Assembly (NCBI RefSeq): GCF_007859915.1
Contig: NZ_SJPM01000027.1
Coordinates: forward strand, 1 to 38,021
Direction: 5' to 3'
Length of the DNA: 38,021 nucleotides
Source of the DNA: Neorhodopirellula pilleata
Lineage (GTDB): Bacteria > Planctomycetota > Planctomycetia > Pirellulales > Pirellulaceae
Position numbers and translations under genes: made by a program
The notes under the pieces: model-generated
What the model saw: the letters and a program-made list of their open reading frames with translations, nothing else
What the model was told of the DNA's origin: nothing
Database searches by the model: none
Shown here: positions 17,308-27,342 of the stretch, one piece after another
Layout: each line of letters starts with the position of its first letter
Position numbering within the stretch: position 1 is the stretch's first letter

Positions 17308-17456
17308 TCTCGCCGCTTTTTTTGTTGTTTTCTCAACGCAATTGATAAAAGCCCGACGCGCGTCGGGCTGTTGATTTAATCGTTTAACGGCAAGCCGCAG
17401 GCGACCGAGATTGAAAACACAGGCGCCTGCGGCTTGCCGTTAAACGAAAACGCCCA
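17308..17456. repeat. Palindromic repeat element E3
   Basis: The left flank (cgccgctttt... caattgata) matches, in inverse, the right flank of E5. The 18-bp palindrome gcccgacgcgcgtcgggc (17351-17368) is a collapsed shell. A module with perfect 23-bp arms follows: CGTTTAACGGCAAGCCGCAG(GCG) at 17381-17403 and its complement at 17424-17446. The same module occurs in E4 and E8. Confidence 0.85.
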
Positions 17457-17739
17457 AAATTGGCAGCTGACCAGGACGGAACGCTCAATTTTAAAGTGCT
17501 TGAGCGAGGGAAACGTTGGACTTGGCGAGGCAAAAAAACTACCCTGTAAGGACCGTCCAGGGCGTTCCGTTGAGTTGTTCGAGATGGTAGCGATCGTTGT
17601 GAAGACTCTCGGCGATGAGCAGTCCATACCGAAACTCTTGACGCGTTTCGCGACCCTAGGAATAAATGCTGACGAAGCCCCTGCCCTTTCCGGACGCCCC
17701 CGCCACCCCTCCCCCCCTTACTCCGGTGTTCATTCGCCC
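17457..17739 (+). other. Leader region upstream of the DUF1549/1553 gene
   Basis: This stretch is open in the frame of the following gene from 17434, but composition and lack of similarity to the family argue against coding. It contains a promoter-like pair and a C-rich tract near 17697-17717. Otherwise I see nothing in it. Confidence 0.45.
17638..17666 (+). promoter_or_regulatory. Possible sigma-70-type promoter
   Basis: TTGACG (17638-17643) and AATAAA (17661-17666) with 17-bp spacing, about 75 bp upstream of the ATG at 17740. The -35 box is good and the -10 box weak (4 of 6). It fits expression of the DUF1549/1553-DUF1501 pair but is only a pattern match. Confidence 0.3.
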
Positions 17740-20700
17740 ATGGTTGGTCGACATTCCCGAATTTTTTTCGGTTTGACACTTTGTAGGTTCATTACCAAGA
17801 CATTGCCGACGGTCACGTTAATCGTGGCGATCGGAGTTACTATTGTTCCAACGTTGGCCGACGGGTTGAATCCCAAAGAAGAATTCTTTGAACAAAAGAT
17901 TCGTCCGCTGTTGATCGATCGTTGCCATTCTTGTCACGACGCATCGCTGCAGGAGTCCGATCTGCGATTGGACTCTCGCGACGGAGTTCTTCAGGGTGGC
18001 GTTTCGGGTGCGGCGGTGATCGCCGGCAATCCGGCTCAAAGCCTTCTGATCCACGCGGTGACTGGAACTCGGAATGTGGAGCGGATGCCACCGGATGAAC
18101 CACTCGAGGAGAGCGAAATCGCGTTATTGCGTCGATGGATCAACATGGGAGCCCCGTGGACGGCCCAGGACGCTCCGGCACCGGTTGCTTTGGGCGATCA
18201 AGAAGCGATCGGCCGCGCGGCCGAAACCCACTGGGCGTTCCAGCCGATATCGCATCCCACACCGCCGGACGTGACGTCGATCCACTTACCCGCTGAGATC
18301 CACGCCGATCAGTGGAAACGCAATCCGATCGACGCGTTTGTGCTTTCGCGACTTGCCGATTCAGGATTATCGCCGAGTCCTTCGGCGCAGCGTGACGTCC
18401 TGCTGCGTCGACTCTCGTTTGATTTAATCGGACTGCCACCGACTCATCAACAAGTTCAATCGTTCGTCAACGACCCTCGACCCGATCCGGTCGTGATCGA
18501 AGAGACGGTCGACCGATTGCTCGCCAGCGAGCACCACGGCGAACGTTGGGCGAGGTATTGGCTCGATCTTGCCCGCTACGCCGACACTCGCGATTGGCAA
18601 GCTCAAGCCGAAATACGATATCCGTACGCGTACACGTATCGCGATTATGTCATTAACAGCCTCAACGATGACAAGCCATACAACGAGTTCATCCAAGAGC
18701 AAATCGCAGCCGACTATTACTATCAACAACCCGATGCACCGGAGCTGGCCGCACTCGGATTCCTAACCGTCGGGCCGTTGTTTCGAAACGACCGCCTGGA
18801 ACAAGCGGCCGATAAAATTGACGTTGTCGGTCGAGGCTTGATGGGCATCACCATCTCGTGCGCCCGTTGCCATGACCACAAGTATGACCCGATTCCGATC
18901 GAGGATTACTATTCGCTCTACGGCGTGTTCGCGAGCTGTTCGACGCCCGATACGTATCCCACGATCGATTCGGGAATGACTGACGAAGCCCTACTCGCGG
19001 ATTTCGAGAAAGCACTTGCCGAAAAACAGAACGATTTACGGCAATACAAAATCGAGTTGCGACGCGATGCGATTCTCGATTTGCAAGAACGAATCCCCAC
19101 CTACTTCGACGCCTTCGTCGTGATGGGAATCGACAAGAAGAAGGAAATCCGCGGAATCAAGAGTCAGTTCAATATCTTAGAATCGGCAATGACTCCCCTG
19201 AATAACGAGTTGCTAGCCCGGCTGAAACGAAACCGCGACAAGAACGATGCCGTCGGCGGGCCTTGGCACGATGCGCTTTCAATCAGCGAACCAGAATTCA
19301 AGAAACAGCGAACCCAATGGCTCAATCGTTGGCTGGGAGATGCAGACTTGAATCCATTGATCGCCGAAACATTGAAACAGTCCTCACCTCTGACTCGCTC
19401 TGACGTTGTCAAGGCTTACGCCGGAGTGATCGAGCGGGTGATGAAGAAAACGCTGGCAGTAAAACCACTCGATGCGAACGAGGAAGCCATCCGCGCCGCG
19501 ATGCTCGACGAAGGCGGATGGTTCGATTTCGATCCCGAGGCCGTCGCCAACGCATCCCGATTGATGGGCAAAGGACGCAAGATGTTGGGCGATCTCGACA
19601 AGGCGATCACCGAAGTCGAATCGACGCACCCGGGCGCCCCGCCGCGGGCGATGACCTTGGTCGACAACGAAAAGCCGGTGACACCGTTCGTGATGTTGCG
19701 TGGCGAAGCCAACCGCCGCGGAGATCAAGTTCCCCGCCAATTTGTCAGCATACTATCGCCGGAAAAACGAGAGCCGTTCGTCGATGGCAGTGGCCGACGT
19801 GAACTCGCCGAAGCAATTACAAGCCCGACGAATTCATTGACGACTCGCGTGTTGGTTAATCGCATTTGGTCGAAATACTTCGGTGTCGGTCTAGCCGGGT
19901 CTCTCGATGACTTCGGCTTGCGAAGTGAACCGCCGAGCCATCCGGAATTACTCGATTACTTGGCATCGGAATTCATGGCCAATGGGTGGTCGATGAAATG
20001 GTTGCACAAGACGATCGCCACCAGCCAAACGTACGCTCAGTCGAGCGATTTCCGCGATGAAGCGATGCGTGCGGATCCCGACAACCGCTTGATTTGGCGA
20101 CAATCCCGACGCCGCTTGGACTTTGAAGCGATGCGTGATTCCATCCTGTGTGCTTCGGGTGCGATCGACCGTACCGTCGGTGGCAAGTCCATTAAGCTGA
20201 GCGAGGAACCCTTCACCACTCGACGAAGTGTTTACGCATACGTTGATCGCATCGAACTCGATCCGATCTTGCGGACGTTTGATTTTGCATCGCCGACCGC
20301 CTCGGCGGCGTCACGGCCCGAAACGACGATCCCGCAACAAGCGTTGTTCGGCATGAATCATCCTTTCGTCGCTCAACAGGCCCGGCGGATTGCCAATCAA
20401 GCCGAAGACGCAATGACGACCAAGAGTCGTTCGTCCGACGAGGTCATCAAACAACTTTACCAAAACGTATTCGCACGTTCTCCGAGCGACGACGAATTGA
20501 AGATCGCCAAAGAGTTCCTGGCGACCTCGGCAGATCAAGCCGGTGCGATGAATCGGCAAGTTTGGCAATACGGTTTCGGAGCGTTGACCGAAAAGATCGC
20601 AGACTCCAGCGTCGAAAGCGGTTTCGAGCCACTGCCCCATTGGACCGGACAGTTTTATCAGGCCTCGGATACCTACCCCGATCCAGATAAAACGTTTCTT

Positions 20701-21144
20701 CGCCTGACCGAAACCGGTGGTCACCCAGGCCGCGATAACCATCATGCGGTCATTCGACGTTGGATCGCGCCGCAAGATGGCGCTGTTAATGTCAACGGCA
20801 GGATCAAGCATAGCCGTGACAAAGGGGATGGTGTGATCGCAGCAGTTCGGTGCAACGATGTTTTTGAAACCTTCCAAGTTTGTCAGGGCGAGGCTCAAAC
20901 CCTGATCAAGCAGATCCCCGTCCAGGCCGGAGACGCCATCGATTTTATCGTCGCGCCAGGCGAAACAACGACCGCTGATTCCTACACCTGGATGAATCTG
21001 GTCGTCGGGGTGAAGGGAAATTTGGCGGGACAAACATGGCGGAGCAACACCGACTTTGCCGCTCCGCCGCCGCCAGCCCTGACGCCATTAGCTCAATTGG
21101 CGCAAGCCCTCTTGCTAACCAACGAATTCCTTTATTTGGATTGA
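17740..21144 (+). CDS. Planctomycete cytochrome-c-like / DUF1549 / DUF1553 protein
   Basis: 1134 residues from the ATG at 17740, which begins a signal-anchor-like segment (TLPTVTLIVAIGVTIVP); the open frame to 17434 runs through repeat E3 and is not used. PSCyt1 domain with heme-type RCHSCH (62-66) at about 45-130; DUF1549 (PSCyt2) at about 185-400 with a second CxxCH, CARCHDHKYDP (374-378); a helical, charged insertion; DUF1553 (PSD1) at about 690-960 (VNRIWSKYFGVGLAGSLDDF, LLDYLASEFM). The last 150 or so residues form a beta-rich domain of carbohydrate-binding appearance. Such proteins are abundant in planctomycetes and are suspected to act in sulfated or complex polysaccharide breakdown; the reaction is unknown. 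The DUF1501 gene starts 4 bp later, a conserved pairing. Confidence 0.92.
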   Translation: MVGRHSRIFFGLTLCRFITKTLPTVTLIVAIGVTIVPTLADGLNPKEEFFEQKIRPLLIDRCHSCHDASLQESDLRLDSRDGVLQGGVSGAAVIAGNPAQSLLIHAVTGTRNVERMPPDEPLEESEIALLRRWINMGAPWTAQDAPAPVALGDQEAIGRAAETHWAFQPISHPTPPDVTSIHLPAEIHADQWKRNPIDAFVLSRLADSGLSPSPSAQRDVLLRRLSFDLIGLPPTHQQVQSFVNDPRPDPVVIEETVDRLLASEHHGERWARYWLDLARYADTRDWQAQAEIRYPYAYTYRDYVINSLNDDKPYNEFIQEQIAADYYYQQPDAPELAALGFLTVGPLFRNDRLEQAADKIDVVGRGLMGITISCARCHDHKYDPIPIEDYYSLYGVFASCSTPDTYPTIDSGMTDEALLADFEKALAEKQNDLRQYKIELRRDAILDLQERIPTYFDAFVVMGIDKKKEIRGIKSQFNILESAMTPLNNELLARLKRNRDKNDAVGGPWHDALSISEPEFKKQRTQWLNRWLGDADLNPLIAETLKQSSPLTRSDVVKAYAGVIERVMKKTLAVKPLDANEEAIRAAMLDEGGWFDFDPEAVANASRLMGKGRKMLGDLDKAITEVESTHPGAPPRAMTLVDNEKPVTPFVMLRGEANRRGDQVPRQFVSILSPEKREPFVDGSGRRELAEAITSPTNSLTTRVLVNRIWSKYFGVGLAGSLDDFGLRSEPPSHPELLDYLASEFMANGWSMKWLHKTIATSQTYAQSSDFRDEAMRADPDNRLIWRQSRRRLDFEAMRDSILCASGAIDRTVGGKSIKLSEEPFTTRRSVYAYVDRIELDPILRTFDFASPTASAASRPETTIPQQALFGMNHPFVAQQARRIANQAEDAMTTKSRSSDEVIKQLYQNVFARSPSDDELKIAKEFLATSADQAGAMNRQVWQYGFGALTEKIADSSVESGFEPLPHWTGQFYQASDTYPDPDKTFLRLTETGGHPGRDNHHAVIRRWIAPQDGAVNVNGRIKHSRDKGDGVIAAVRCNDVFETFQVCQGEAQTLIKQIPVQAGDAIDFIVAPGETTTADSYTWMNLVVGVKGNLAGQTWRSNTDFAAPPPPALTPLAQLAQALLLTNEFLYLD

Positions 21145-21148
21145 TCCC

Positions 21149-22609
21149 ATGCATACACCTTGGATTGCCGACCGTCGTCGGATGTTGCAACGAAGTGGTT
21201 TCGGAATGGGCATGCTGGCACTCGCCGGGGTGTTGCGTGACGCTGGTGAATTGACTTCTGGATCGGGCGTTTTGTCCGCTGCAGAAACCGGACCCGGCGA
21301 TAACGTGTCGGCCAGTGCAGGTTTGTCGCAAGCCGTCCGGCAGCCGCATTTTTCGGGAACGGCCAAACGCGTCATTCATCTCTTTGCCAACGGCGGGCCC
21401 AGCCAAATCGACACGTTCGATCCCAAACCGGCACTGAAAAAATTCGCCGGGAAGTCGATCGATCCGAAACTGGCCAAAGACCGTCGTCTCGGTGGAGTGG
21501 CTCATCCGTCCAAGTTTAAGTTCAGCAAGCACGGCCAATCCGGTCTGGAGATTAGCGAGTTGTTTCCCAAACTCGCCGCGCACGCAGACAAATTGTGCGT
21601 AATCCGATCGATGGTGACCGACGTGCCCAACCACGAACCCGGTTTGATGATGATGAACTGCGGCGACATTGTGCGACCGCGCCCGAGCGTTGGGTCATGG
21701 GTGCTTTACGGTTTGGGTACGGAGAACCAAAGCCTACCCGGCTTCGTCGTCATGTGTCCCAACGGACTACCCACGGCGGCGACCTCGAATTGGCGAAACG
21801 CGTTCTTGCCGGGAATTTTCCAAGGCACACATGTCGATACGCAGTACACCGACGTGGAAGAACTGATCGCGAACATTGAAAACAAGTTCATGTTGCATGA
21901 ACAACAAGAAAACCAACTCGCGCTGATTCAACAACTCAATCGCAAGCACCTGCAAGAACGACAAGAGGACGCCCAACTCACCACGCGGATCGAGTCACTC
22001 GAATTGGCGTTTCGGATGCAAGGGGAAGCCCGGGACGCGTTCGACCTATCCTCGGAAACTCAGGCTACCCGCGACATGTATGGTGACACGTTGCAAGGCC
22101 GACAAATGTTGATCGCCAGACGGCTGAGTGAACGTGGCGTCCGTTATGTTCAGGTTTACCATGGTGCTGGTCAACCTTGGGATTCGCATGCGTCGATCGA
22201 CACGAATCATCCGCGACTGGCCCAGGAGTGTGATGGACCGATCGCGGCACTTTTAGCTGACTTGGATCAGCGAGGACTTCTCGAAGACACGCTCGTGATT
22301 TGGGGCGGCGAGATTGGACGCACGCCCACGGTGCAGTTGCCTGTTACCGCCAATCCAGGTCGCGATCACCACGACGACGGGTTTACGGTGTGGATGGCTG
22401 GCGGCGGAGTCAAAGGCGGGATGGCCTACGGGGCCACCGACGAAGTCGGGTTGCACGCGGTCGAGAACCGGGTTCACGTCCACGATCTGCATGCCACCAT
22501 GCTGCATCTACTCGGATTTGACCACACGCGGTTAACGTACCGTTATGCCGGTCGAGACTTCCGATTGACTGATGTTCATGGGAACGTGGTTCATGACATT
22601 ATCGCTTGA
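21149..22609 (+). CDS. DUF1501 protein (Tat-type signal, sulfatase-like fold family)
   Basis: 486 residues. The N-terminus DRRRMLQRSGFGMGMLALAG has twin arginines and a hydrophobic stretch, suggesting Tat export. The body matches DUF1501: HLFANGGPSQIDTFDPKP, SELFPKLAAHADKLCVIRSM, LIARRLSERGVRYVQVYHG, WGGEIGRTPTVQ and GRDHHDDGFTVWMAGGGVKG. The family shares the alkaline phosphatase/sulfatase fold, and its His/Asp motifs could bind metal, but the substrate is unknown. It lies 4 bp after the DUF1553 gene, so they are cotranscribed. Its stop codon touches repeat E4. Confidence 0.93.
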   Translation: MHTPWIADRRRMLQRSGFGMGMLALAGVLRDAGELTSGSGVLSAAETGPGDNVSASAGLSQAVRQPHFSGTAKRVIHLFANGGPSQIDTFDPKPALKKFAGKSIDPKLAKDRRLGGVAHPSKFKFSKHGQSGLEISELFPKLAAHADKLCVIRSMVTDVPNHEPGLMMMNCGDIVRPRPSVGSWVLYGLGTENQSLPGFVVMCPNGLPTAATSNWRNAFLPGIFQGTHVDTQYTDVEELIANIENKFMLHEQQENQLALIQQLNRKHLQERQEDAQLTTRIESLELAFRMQGEARDAFDLSSETQATRDMYGDTLQGRQMLIARRLSERGVRYVQVYHGAGQPWDSHASIDTNHPRLAQECDGPIAALLADLDQRGLLEDTLVIWGGEIGRTPTVQLPVTANPGRDHHDDGFTVWMAGGGVKGGMAYGATDEVGLHAVENRVHVHDLHATMLHLLGFDHTRLTYRYAGRDFRLTDVHGNVVHDIIA

Positions 22610-22610
22610 G

Positions 22611-23003
22611 GCGGCTACGCCGCAAACAAACAAGCCCGACGCGCAACGGCGTGTTGATTGAGTGCACGTTTGGGCGTTCGTTTAACGGCAAGCCGCAGGC
22701 GACTGCGTTTTCAAACACTGTCGCCTGCGGCTTGCCGTTAAACGATTTAATCAACAGACCGGCAAGCGAGTGGCGTCGCTGGTATAGCGAAGTTTGGAGT
22801 GGTTTCCCTCGCTCGCGCGTTTTGAAGTTGCGCTTTTTTCGTAACCCCATGCGTAAGCGAGGGATTATTGATATTGACTCATCCCTCGCTCACGCTTCGG
22901 GTTACTAAAAACCAATGCCACAGGGAAAAGCGCAACTTAAAAACTCGCGCGTCGGGCTTGTATTCATTGCCTTAAAAAGCAACGAATGCGGCGATATCTG
23001 ATG
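22611..23003. repeat. Compound nested palindromic element E4
   Basis: It begins right at the DUF1501 stop codon with the small palindrome gcggctacgccgc. The outer shell is AAGCCCGACGCGC (22632-22644) with its complement at 22947-22959. Inside are three modules: 24-bp arms at 22679-22702 and 22721-22744 (the E3/E8 module); arms at about 22814-22839 and 22926-22951 (cgcgcgttttgaagttgcgc); and, nested in the latter, arms at about 22840-22865 and 22881-22905 (gtaagcgagggat / atccctcgctcacgc). Both flanks recur at E5. It fills nearly the whole 465-bp gap. Confidence 0.88.
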
Positions 23004-23074
23004 TAGAGAGCAACGCATCAAGAACAGAGAATTGCGAAATATGTCGCAACCAGCGACTTGATTCACATGGACGT

Positions 23075-26000
23075 GTGTTTAGGATGTTGCCGGAAGTTCC
23101 GTGTTTTCCGGCTGCCTCGTTCTCCGCTTTCAATGCTATGAAACGTTCACTCGTCCGATCTCTGTTGAAGCTCCCAGTGCAGGCACGTCGTTCACGGTCG
23201 CAACACAACGGATGGTCGCTTTCACATCTCGAACCACGTCTCATGCTGGCCGGCGATGCGGGGGCGGAAGTTGCCACCGCTGCGCACTCGAGTGATGCGG
23301 AGACGGGTACTGCGGAAATCGCCTTCGTCGATGCGGAGGTACAGGAAAGTGTAGACATCGTCTCATTGGCTCGCCGTGGGGTCGAGATCGTTTTGCTCGA
23401 CGATTCGTCATCCGCGATCGAGCAAATGAACGACGCCATTTCTCGCCGTAACGATCTATCGGCCGTCCATATTTTCTCACACGGCCAATCCGGTCGCATC
23501 GAAATCGGAGGACAAATGATCGATCAGACCAATGCGGACGAGTGGTCCGGCTGGTCCTCGCATTTGCATCCCGATGCTGACATCTTGATCTACGGCTGTG
23601 ATGTCGCTGACGGTCTCCAGGGCAAAGCACTGTTGCGCCAAATTGCTCGTGTTACCGGTGCTGATGTCGCGGGGTCGATCAACGCCACCGGATCGATACG
23701 ACAAGGCGGCGATTGGGAACTGGAGTTCAAGACCGGTTCCGTTGAGTCCCAATTGATCGCAAGTTTGGATCAACTCAATCAGATCGAGATGGTGTTGCCG
23801 ATCACGATTCGAGCTGCCGGAACGACCGGTTTGGAGCAAATGCAACTCGAAGTCGATGGCGTAATCGTCCAAACATGGAACAATATCGGCGGTAACGCCA
23901 ATCAACGTCAGTTTCAAACTTACACTTATAACGGCGCCCCCGATGCGACGCTTGGCGACGTTCGCGTACGTTTCATCAATGATTTCGCCGATCGCGCCAA
24001 CGGCATCGATCGAAACCTGCGTATCGATTCGATCACGGTCAACGGATCGACGCGCCAGTCCGAAGACCCCACCACGTTTGGAACGGGAACTTGGCTGAAC
24101 ACCGACGGCATCGCACCTGGGTTTCGCGAGAGCGAATGGATTCATACCAACGGGTACTTCCAATATGCGGACTTGAACAACGCGGGAAGCCGATTCGAGA
24201 TTTACGCGGCGGGCTACGAAGGTTCCGAGCAAATGGAGTTGTGGATCGACGGAGTCCAGGCGAGCGTGTGGAACGACATCGGTGGCAACGCGATCACCAG
24301 GGATTTCGTCCGGTATAATTTCACGGCCGACAGACAGGTTGACATCGGTGATGTCGAAATTCGTTTCACCAACGATTTGGTTCTTAATAGCGGCCAGACC
24401 GATCGCAATCTTCGAGTTGACCGGATCGTGGTCGACGGCGTCACTTACGAAACCGAAGCCCCCACCGTCTATTCAAATGGAACTTGGATCAACGGTGGCA
24501 TCACACCGGGGTTCGTCCAAAGTGAATGGCTACACATCAATGGGGCGTTCCAGTACGGCGCGCAATCCAACAATGGAAGTCAAATCGAGATTTATGCGGC
24601 GGGCTACGAGGGTTCCGAACGGATGGAACTTTGGATTGGCGGAACGCAAGCCCAAGTTTGGAACAACATCGGCGGCAACACGATCACTAGAAATTTCATT
24701 CGCTACGATTTTTCTGCGGACAGAGAAGTTGATATCAGTGATGTGGAAGTTCGTTTCACCAATGATTTGTATATCAACAACGGTGAAACCGACCGCAATC
24801 TTCGTGTTGACCGCATCGTAGTCGACGGCGTTTCCTACGAAACCGAATCCCCCACCGTCTTTTCCAACGGAACTTGGCTCAATGGCGGGATCACACCTGG
24901 TTTCGTCCAAAGTGAATGGCTGCACATCAATGGATCGTTTCAGTACGGTGCAGAAGTTGGTACTCCAGGTACGATCGCATTGCAAACCAGTAACCTGATT
25001 GTCGACGAAGGCTCCGGTGAAGTTCGCGTGAACGTCGTTCGAACCGGTGGCAAAGCGGGGGTCGTGACGGTCGACTACGACACGTTTGCCGGGACCGCCA
25101 CCGACGGTGCCGACTACAGGAGGCAGTCCGGCACGTTGACCTTCAATGCCGGAGAAACCGTCAAGTCAATCGTCGTGCCGATTCTCAACGATTCACTCCT
25201 TGAAACAAACGAGACTTTCAATGTCACGATTGATAACGTGAGAGGAAATGCCAATCTTTCGGTACCCCGAACGGCTACGGTTTCGATTACTGACGACGAC
25301 GTGAACCTGCCATCGTACGCCAATTTCCAAAGCGTTGTTGGATTGGATCTCAACGGGAATGCTCGGCGGAACGGGAACGCACTCGAACTCACTGGCGCTA
25401 CGTCCGGTCAATCCGGTAGCGCTTTCTTCACGACTCCAATCTCACTAACCAACGATGGTTCGTTCCGCACCGCTTTCAGCTTTGAAGCGACCGGTGGCGG
25501 AGGTACCAACGGTGCGGATGGATTGACCTTCGTGATCCAGAACGATCCGCTCAACACGTCCGCTTTGGGAGGGACTGGAGACGCGTTGGGTTACCAAGGG
25601 ATCACGCGATCGGTCGCCGTTGAATTCGACACGTACCGCAATGGTGCGGACGTCAACGACAATCATGTTTCGATCCTAGCCGGTTCGACCAACTTCAGCC
25701 TTAAATCAGCCATCCCCGGCCTCGATTTGAATTCGGGATCTCGTGTTTACGCATGGGTCGACTACAACGGCTCGAGCGATGTGCTGGCCGTTTATGTCTC
25801 GCAATCGAACACGCGTCCCGCGACCGCCTTACTAAAAACGACCGTTGATCTCACATCAATCGTCGGAGACCAGGGTTATGTCGGCTTTACCGCCGCAACA
25901 GGAGGCCGGACCAATTCACACCGAATCCTGAATTGGTCGCTCAATCAGGACATACCACCGCGCGATCCACCCACCACGGGCGGCGACGAAGTCCGTGCCG

Positions 26001-27250
26001 TGACGGTGGCGTCGGGTTTGAATCAACCTACCGCGATCGAATGGTTGCCCGACGGAACCATGCTGATCGCCGAACAGAGCGGTCGTGTGCGGGCATCGTT
26101 TAACGGAACGGTCTTGTCGACACCGTTCATTGACATCTCAAACATCGTCAACGGCACCCGGGACCGCGGGCTACTCGATATCGCGGTTCATCCAGACTTT
26201 GCCAATAACCCCTACGTCTATTTGTTGTTCACTTACGATCCGCCTGAAGTCAATAATCAGGCTGCAGGTACCCTCGCCGGTGCCGACGGCCGCGGGAACC
26301 GAGCCGGGCGTTTGATTCGCGTGACAGCCGATTCGACGAATAACTACCGAACCGCCATCTCAGGCAGCGAAGTCGTTCTGTTGGGCAACAATAGCACATG
26401 GCAGAATTTCAACGGATTTGCCAACAGCACGACCGACTTCAGTGAACCGCCCGCCGGCGAACTGCCCGACGGAACTTATATCGAAGACTTCATCAACAGC
26501 GATAGTGAATCCCATACGGTCGGCGCGTTGGCCTTCGGGATCGACGGCGAACTATTTGTTTCGATTGGTGATGGTGCCAGTTACAACCGTGTCGACGTAC
26601 GTGCCGATCGCGTGCAAGACATTGACAGTCTTTCCGGCAAAGTATTGCGGATCGACCCGCTCACCGGCCGCGGCCTGTCCGACAATCCGTTCTTCAACGG
26701 CGATCCTGATGCCAATCGGTCGAAGGTTTATCAACTCGGACTACGCAACCCGTTCCGCATGTCCGTCGATCCAGTAACCGGACAACTATTCGTCGGTGAC
26801 GTCGGATGGACACGTTGGGAGGAAATCAATGCGGCCGGACCGGGAGCGAACTTTGGATGGCCGTTCTACGAAGGCGGAAGCGGCACGAGCATCGTCAACC
26901 AAGGTTACGCTGCTACTCCCGAAGGCCAAGCGTTCTTTGCGAATTCCGTCCAAGTGACATCGTCGCAGTACGCACTGAGTCACCAAGCCGATGGGATCAA
27001 CGCCATCGTGATGGGCGACGTCTACCGTGGATCGGTTTACGGAAGTGAATACTTCGGCGACGTATTCTTCAACGATCTTGGTCAAGGCATCGTGCGACAC
27101 GCCGATGTCGGACCCAACGGAGAAATTTCGAACGTCAAGATTTTTACAACCGGATCGAGCGTGATCGTCGCGATTAGCCAAGGTCCTGACGGATCGCTCT
27201 ACTTTGTCGACCTCAATGACAACACGGTCGGCCGCTGGGACTTGGTCTAG
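23075..27250 (+). CDS. LEPR-XLL/DUF4347 surface protein with CBM60-like repeats, lectin and sugar dehydrogenase domains
   Basis: 1391 residues from GTG 23075; ATGs at 23084 and 23138 are alternatives, the last giving the start MKRSLVRSLLKLP. An LEPR-XLL export motif (LEPRLMLAGD, about 52-61) is followed by DUF4347 (about 92-228: HIFSHGQSGRIEI, ILIYGCDVADG). Three repeats of about 130 residues (about 242-366, 374-496, 504-626) match the calcium-dependent CBM60 pattern (GYEGSEQMELWIDG, DRNLRVDRIVVDG). Then come Calx-beta (about 632-742), a legume-lectin-like domain (about 745-957) and a glucose/sorbosone dehydrogenase-like propeller (about 973-1391: LLDIAVHPDF, LFVSIGDGA, QLGLRNPFRMSVDP, NFGWPFYEGG). 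It is probably a secreted or surface protein that binds and oxidises polysaccharide-derived sugar; the substrate is unknown. Confidence 0.88.
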   Translation: MFRMLPEVPCFPAASFSAFNAMKRSLVRSLLKLPVQARRSRSQHNGWSLSHLEPRLMLAGDAGAEVATAAHSSDAETGTAEIAFVDAEVQESVDIVSLARRGVEIVLLDDSSSAIEQMNDAISRRNDLSAVHIFSHGQSGRIEIGGQMIDQTNADEWSGWSSHLHPDADILIYGCDVADGLQGKALLRQIARVTGADVAGSINATGSIRQGGDWELEFKTGSVESQLIASLDQLNQIEMVLPITIRAAGTTGLEQMQLEVDGVIVQTWNNIGGNANQRQFQTYTYNGAPDATLGDVRVRFINDFADRANGIDRNLRIDSITVNGSTRQSEDPTTFGTGTWLNTDGIAPGFRESEWIHTNGYFQYADLNNAGSRFEIYAAGYEGSEQMELWIDGVQASVWNDIGGNAITRDFVRYNFTADRQVDIGDVEIRFTNDLVLNSGQTDRNLRVDRIVVDGVTYETEAPTVYSNGTWINGGITPGFVQSEWLHINGAFQYGAQSNNGSQIEIYAAGYEGSERMELWIGGTQAQVWNNIGGNTITRNFIRYDFSADREVDISDVEVRFTNDLYINNGETDRNLRVDRIVVDGVSYETESPTVFSNGTWLNGGITPGFVQSEWLHINGSFQYGAEVGTPGTIALQTSNLIVDEGSGEVRVNVVRTGGKAGVVTVDYDTFAGTATDGADYRRQSGTLTFNAGETVKSIVVPILNDSLLETNETFNVTIDNVRGNANLSVPRTATVSITDDDVNLPSYANFQSVVGLDLNGNARRNGNALELTGATSGQSGSAFFTTPISLTNDGSFRTAFSFEATGGGGTNGADGLTFVIQNDPLNTSALGGTGDALGYQGITRSVAVEFDTYRNGADVNDNHVSILAGSTNFSLKSAIPGLDLNSGSRVYAWVDYNGSSDVLAVYVSQSNTRPATALLKTTVDLTSIVGDQGYVGFTAATGGRTNSHRILNWSLNQDIPPRDPPTTGGDEVRAVTVASGLNQPTAIEWLPDGTMLIAEQSGRVRASFNGTVLSTPFIDISNIVNGTRDRGLLDIAVHPDFANNPYVYLLFTYDPPEVNNQAAGTLAGADGRGNRAGRLIRVTADSTNNYRTAISGSEVVLLGNNSTWQNFNGFANSTTDFSEPPAGELPDGTYIEDFINSDSESHTVGALAFGIDGELFVSIGDGASYNRVDVRADRVQDIDSLSGKVLRIDPLTGRGLSDNPFFNGDPDANRSKVYQLGLRNPFRMSVDPVTGQLFVGDVGWTRWEEINAAGPGANFGWPFYEGGSGTSIVNQGYAATPEGQAFFANSVQVTSSQYALSHQADGINAIVMGDVYRGSVYGSEYFGDVFFNDLGQGIVRHADVGPNGEISNVKIFTTGSSVIVAISQGPDGSLYFVDLNDNTVGRWDLV
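23800..24956 (+). repeat. Three in-frame repeats of about 390 bp inside the LEPR-XLL gene
   Basis: The CBM60-like units recur with a 130-residue (390-bp) period. Units 2 and 3 are much closer to each other than to unit 1, at both protein and DNA level (for example ggcgggctacgaaggttccg at 24210 and a near copy at 24600). This points to a recent in-frame duplication. Confidence 0.85.
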
Positions 27251-27342
27251 TGGTGCTTCGATTTAAGAACGAGAAGTGGACTTAGTGGATCTTTGATACA
27301 TTGGGGCATCGGTTTGGGCGTTCAGCCCGTTGTCCCTCCCAG

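Noticed and set aside
17434..17739. Upstream extension of the DUF1549/1553 reading frame
   Set aside because: The first part lies in palindromic repeat E3, the rest does not look like family sequence, and the ATG at 17740 starts a proper signal-anchor segment.
22611..23003. Possible tRNA or rRNA gene suggested by stable stems
   Set aside because: The stems are long simple palindromes shared among several loci; no cloverleaf, anticodon arm or CCA-like end can be drawn.
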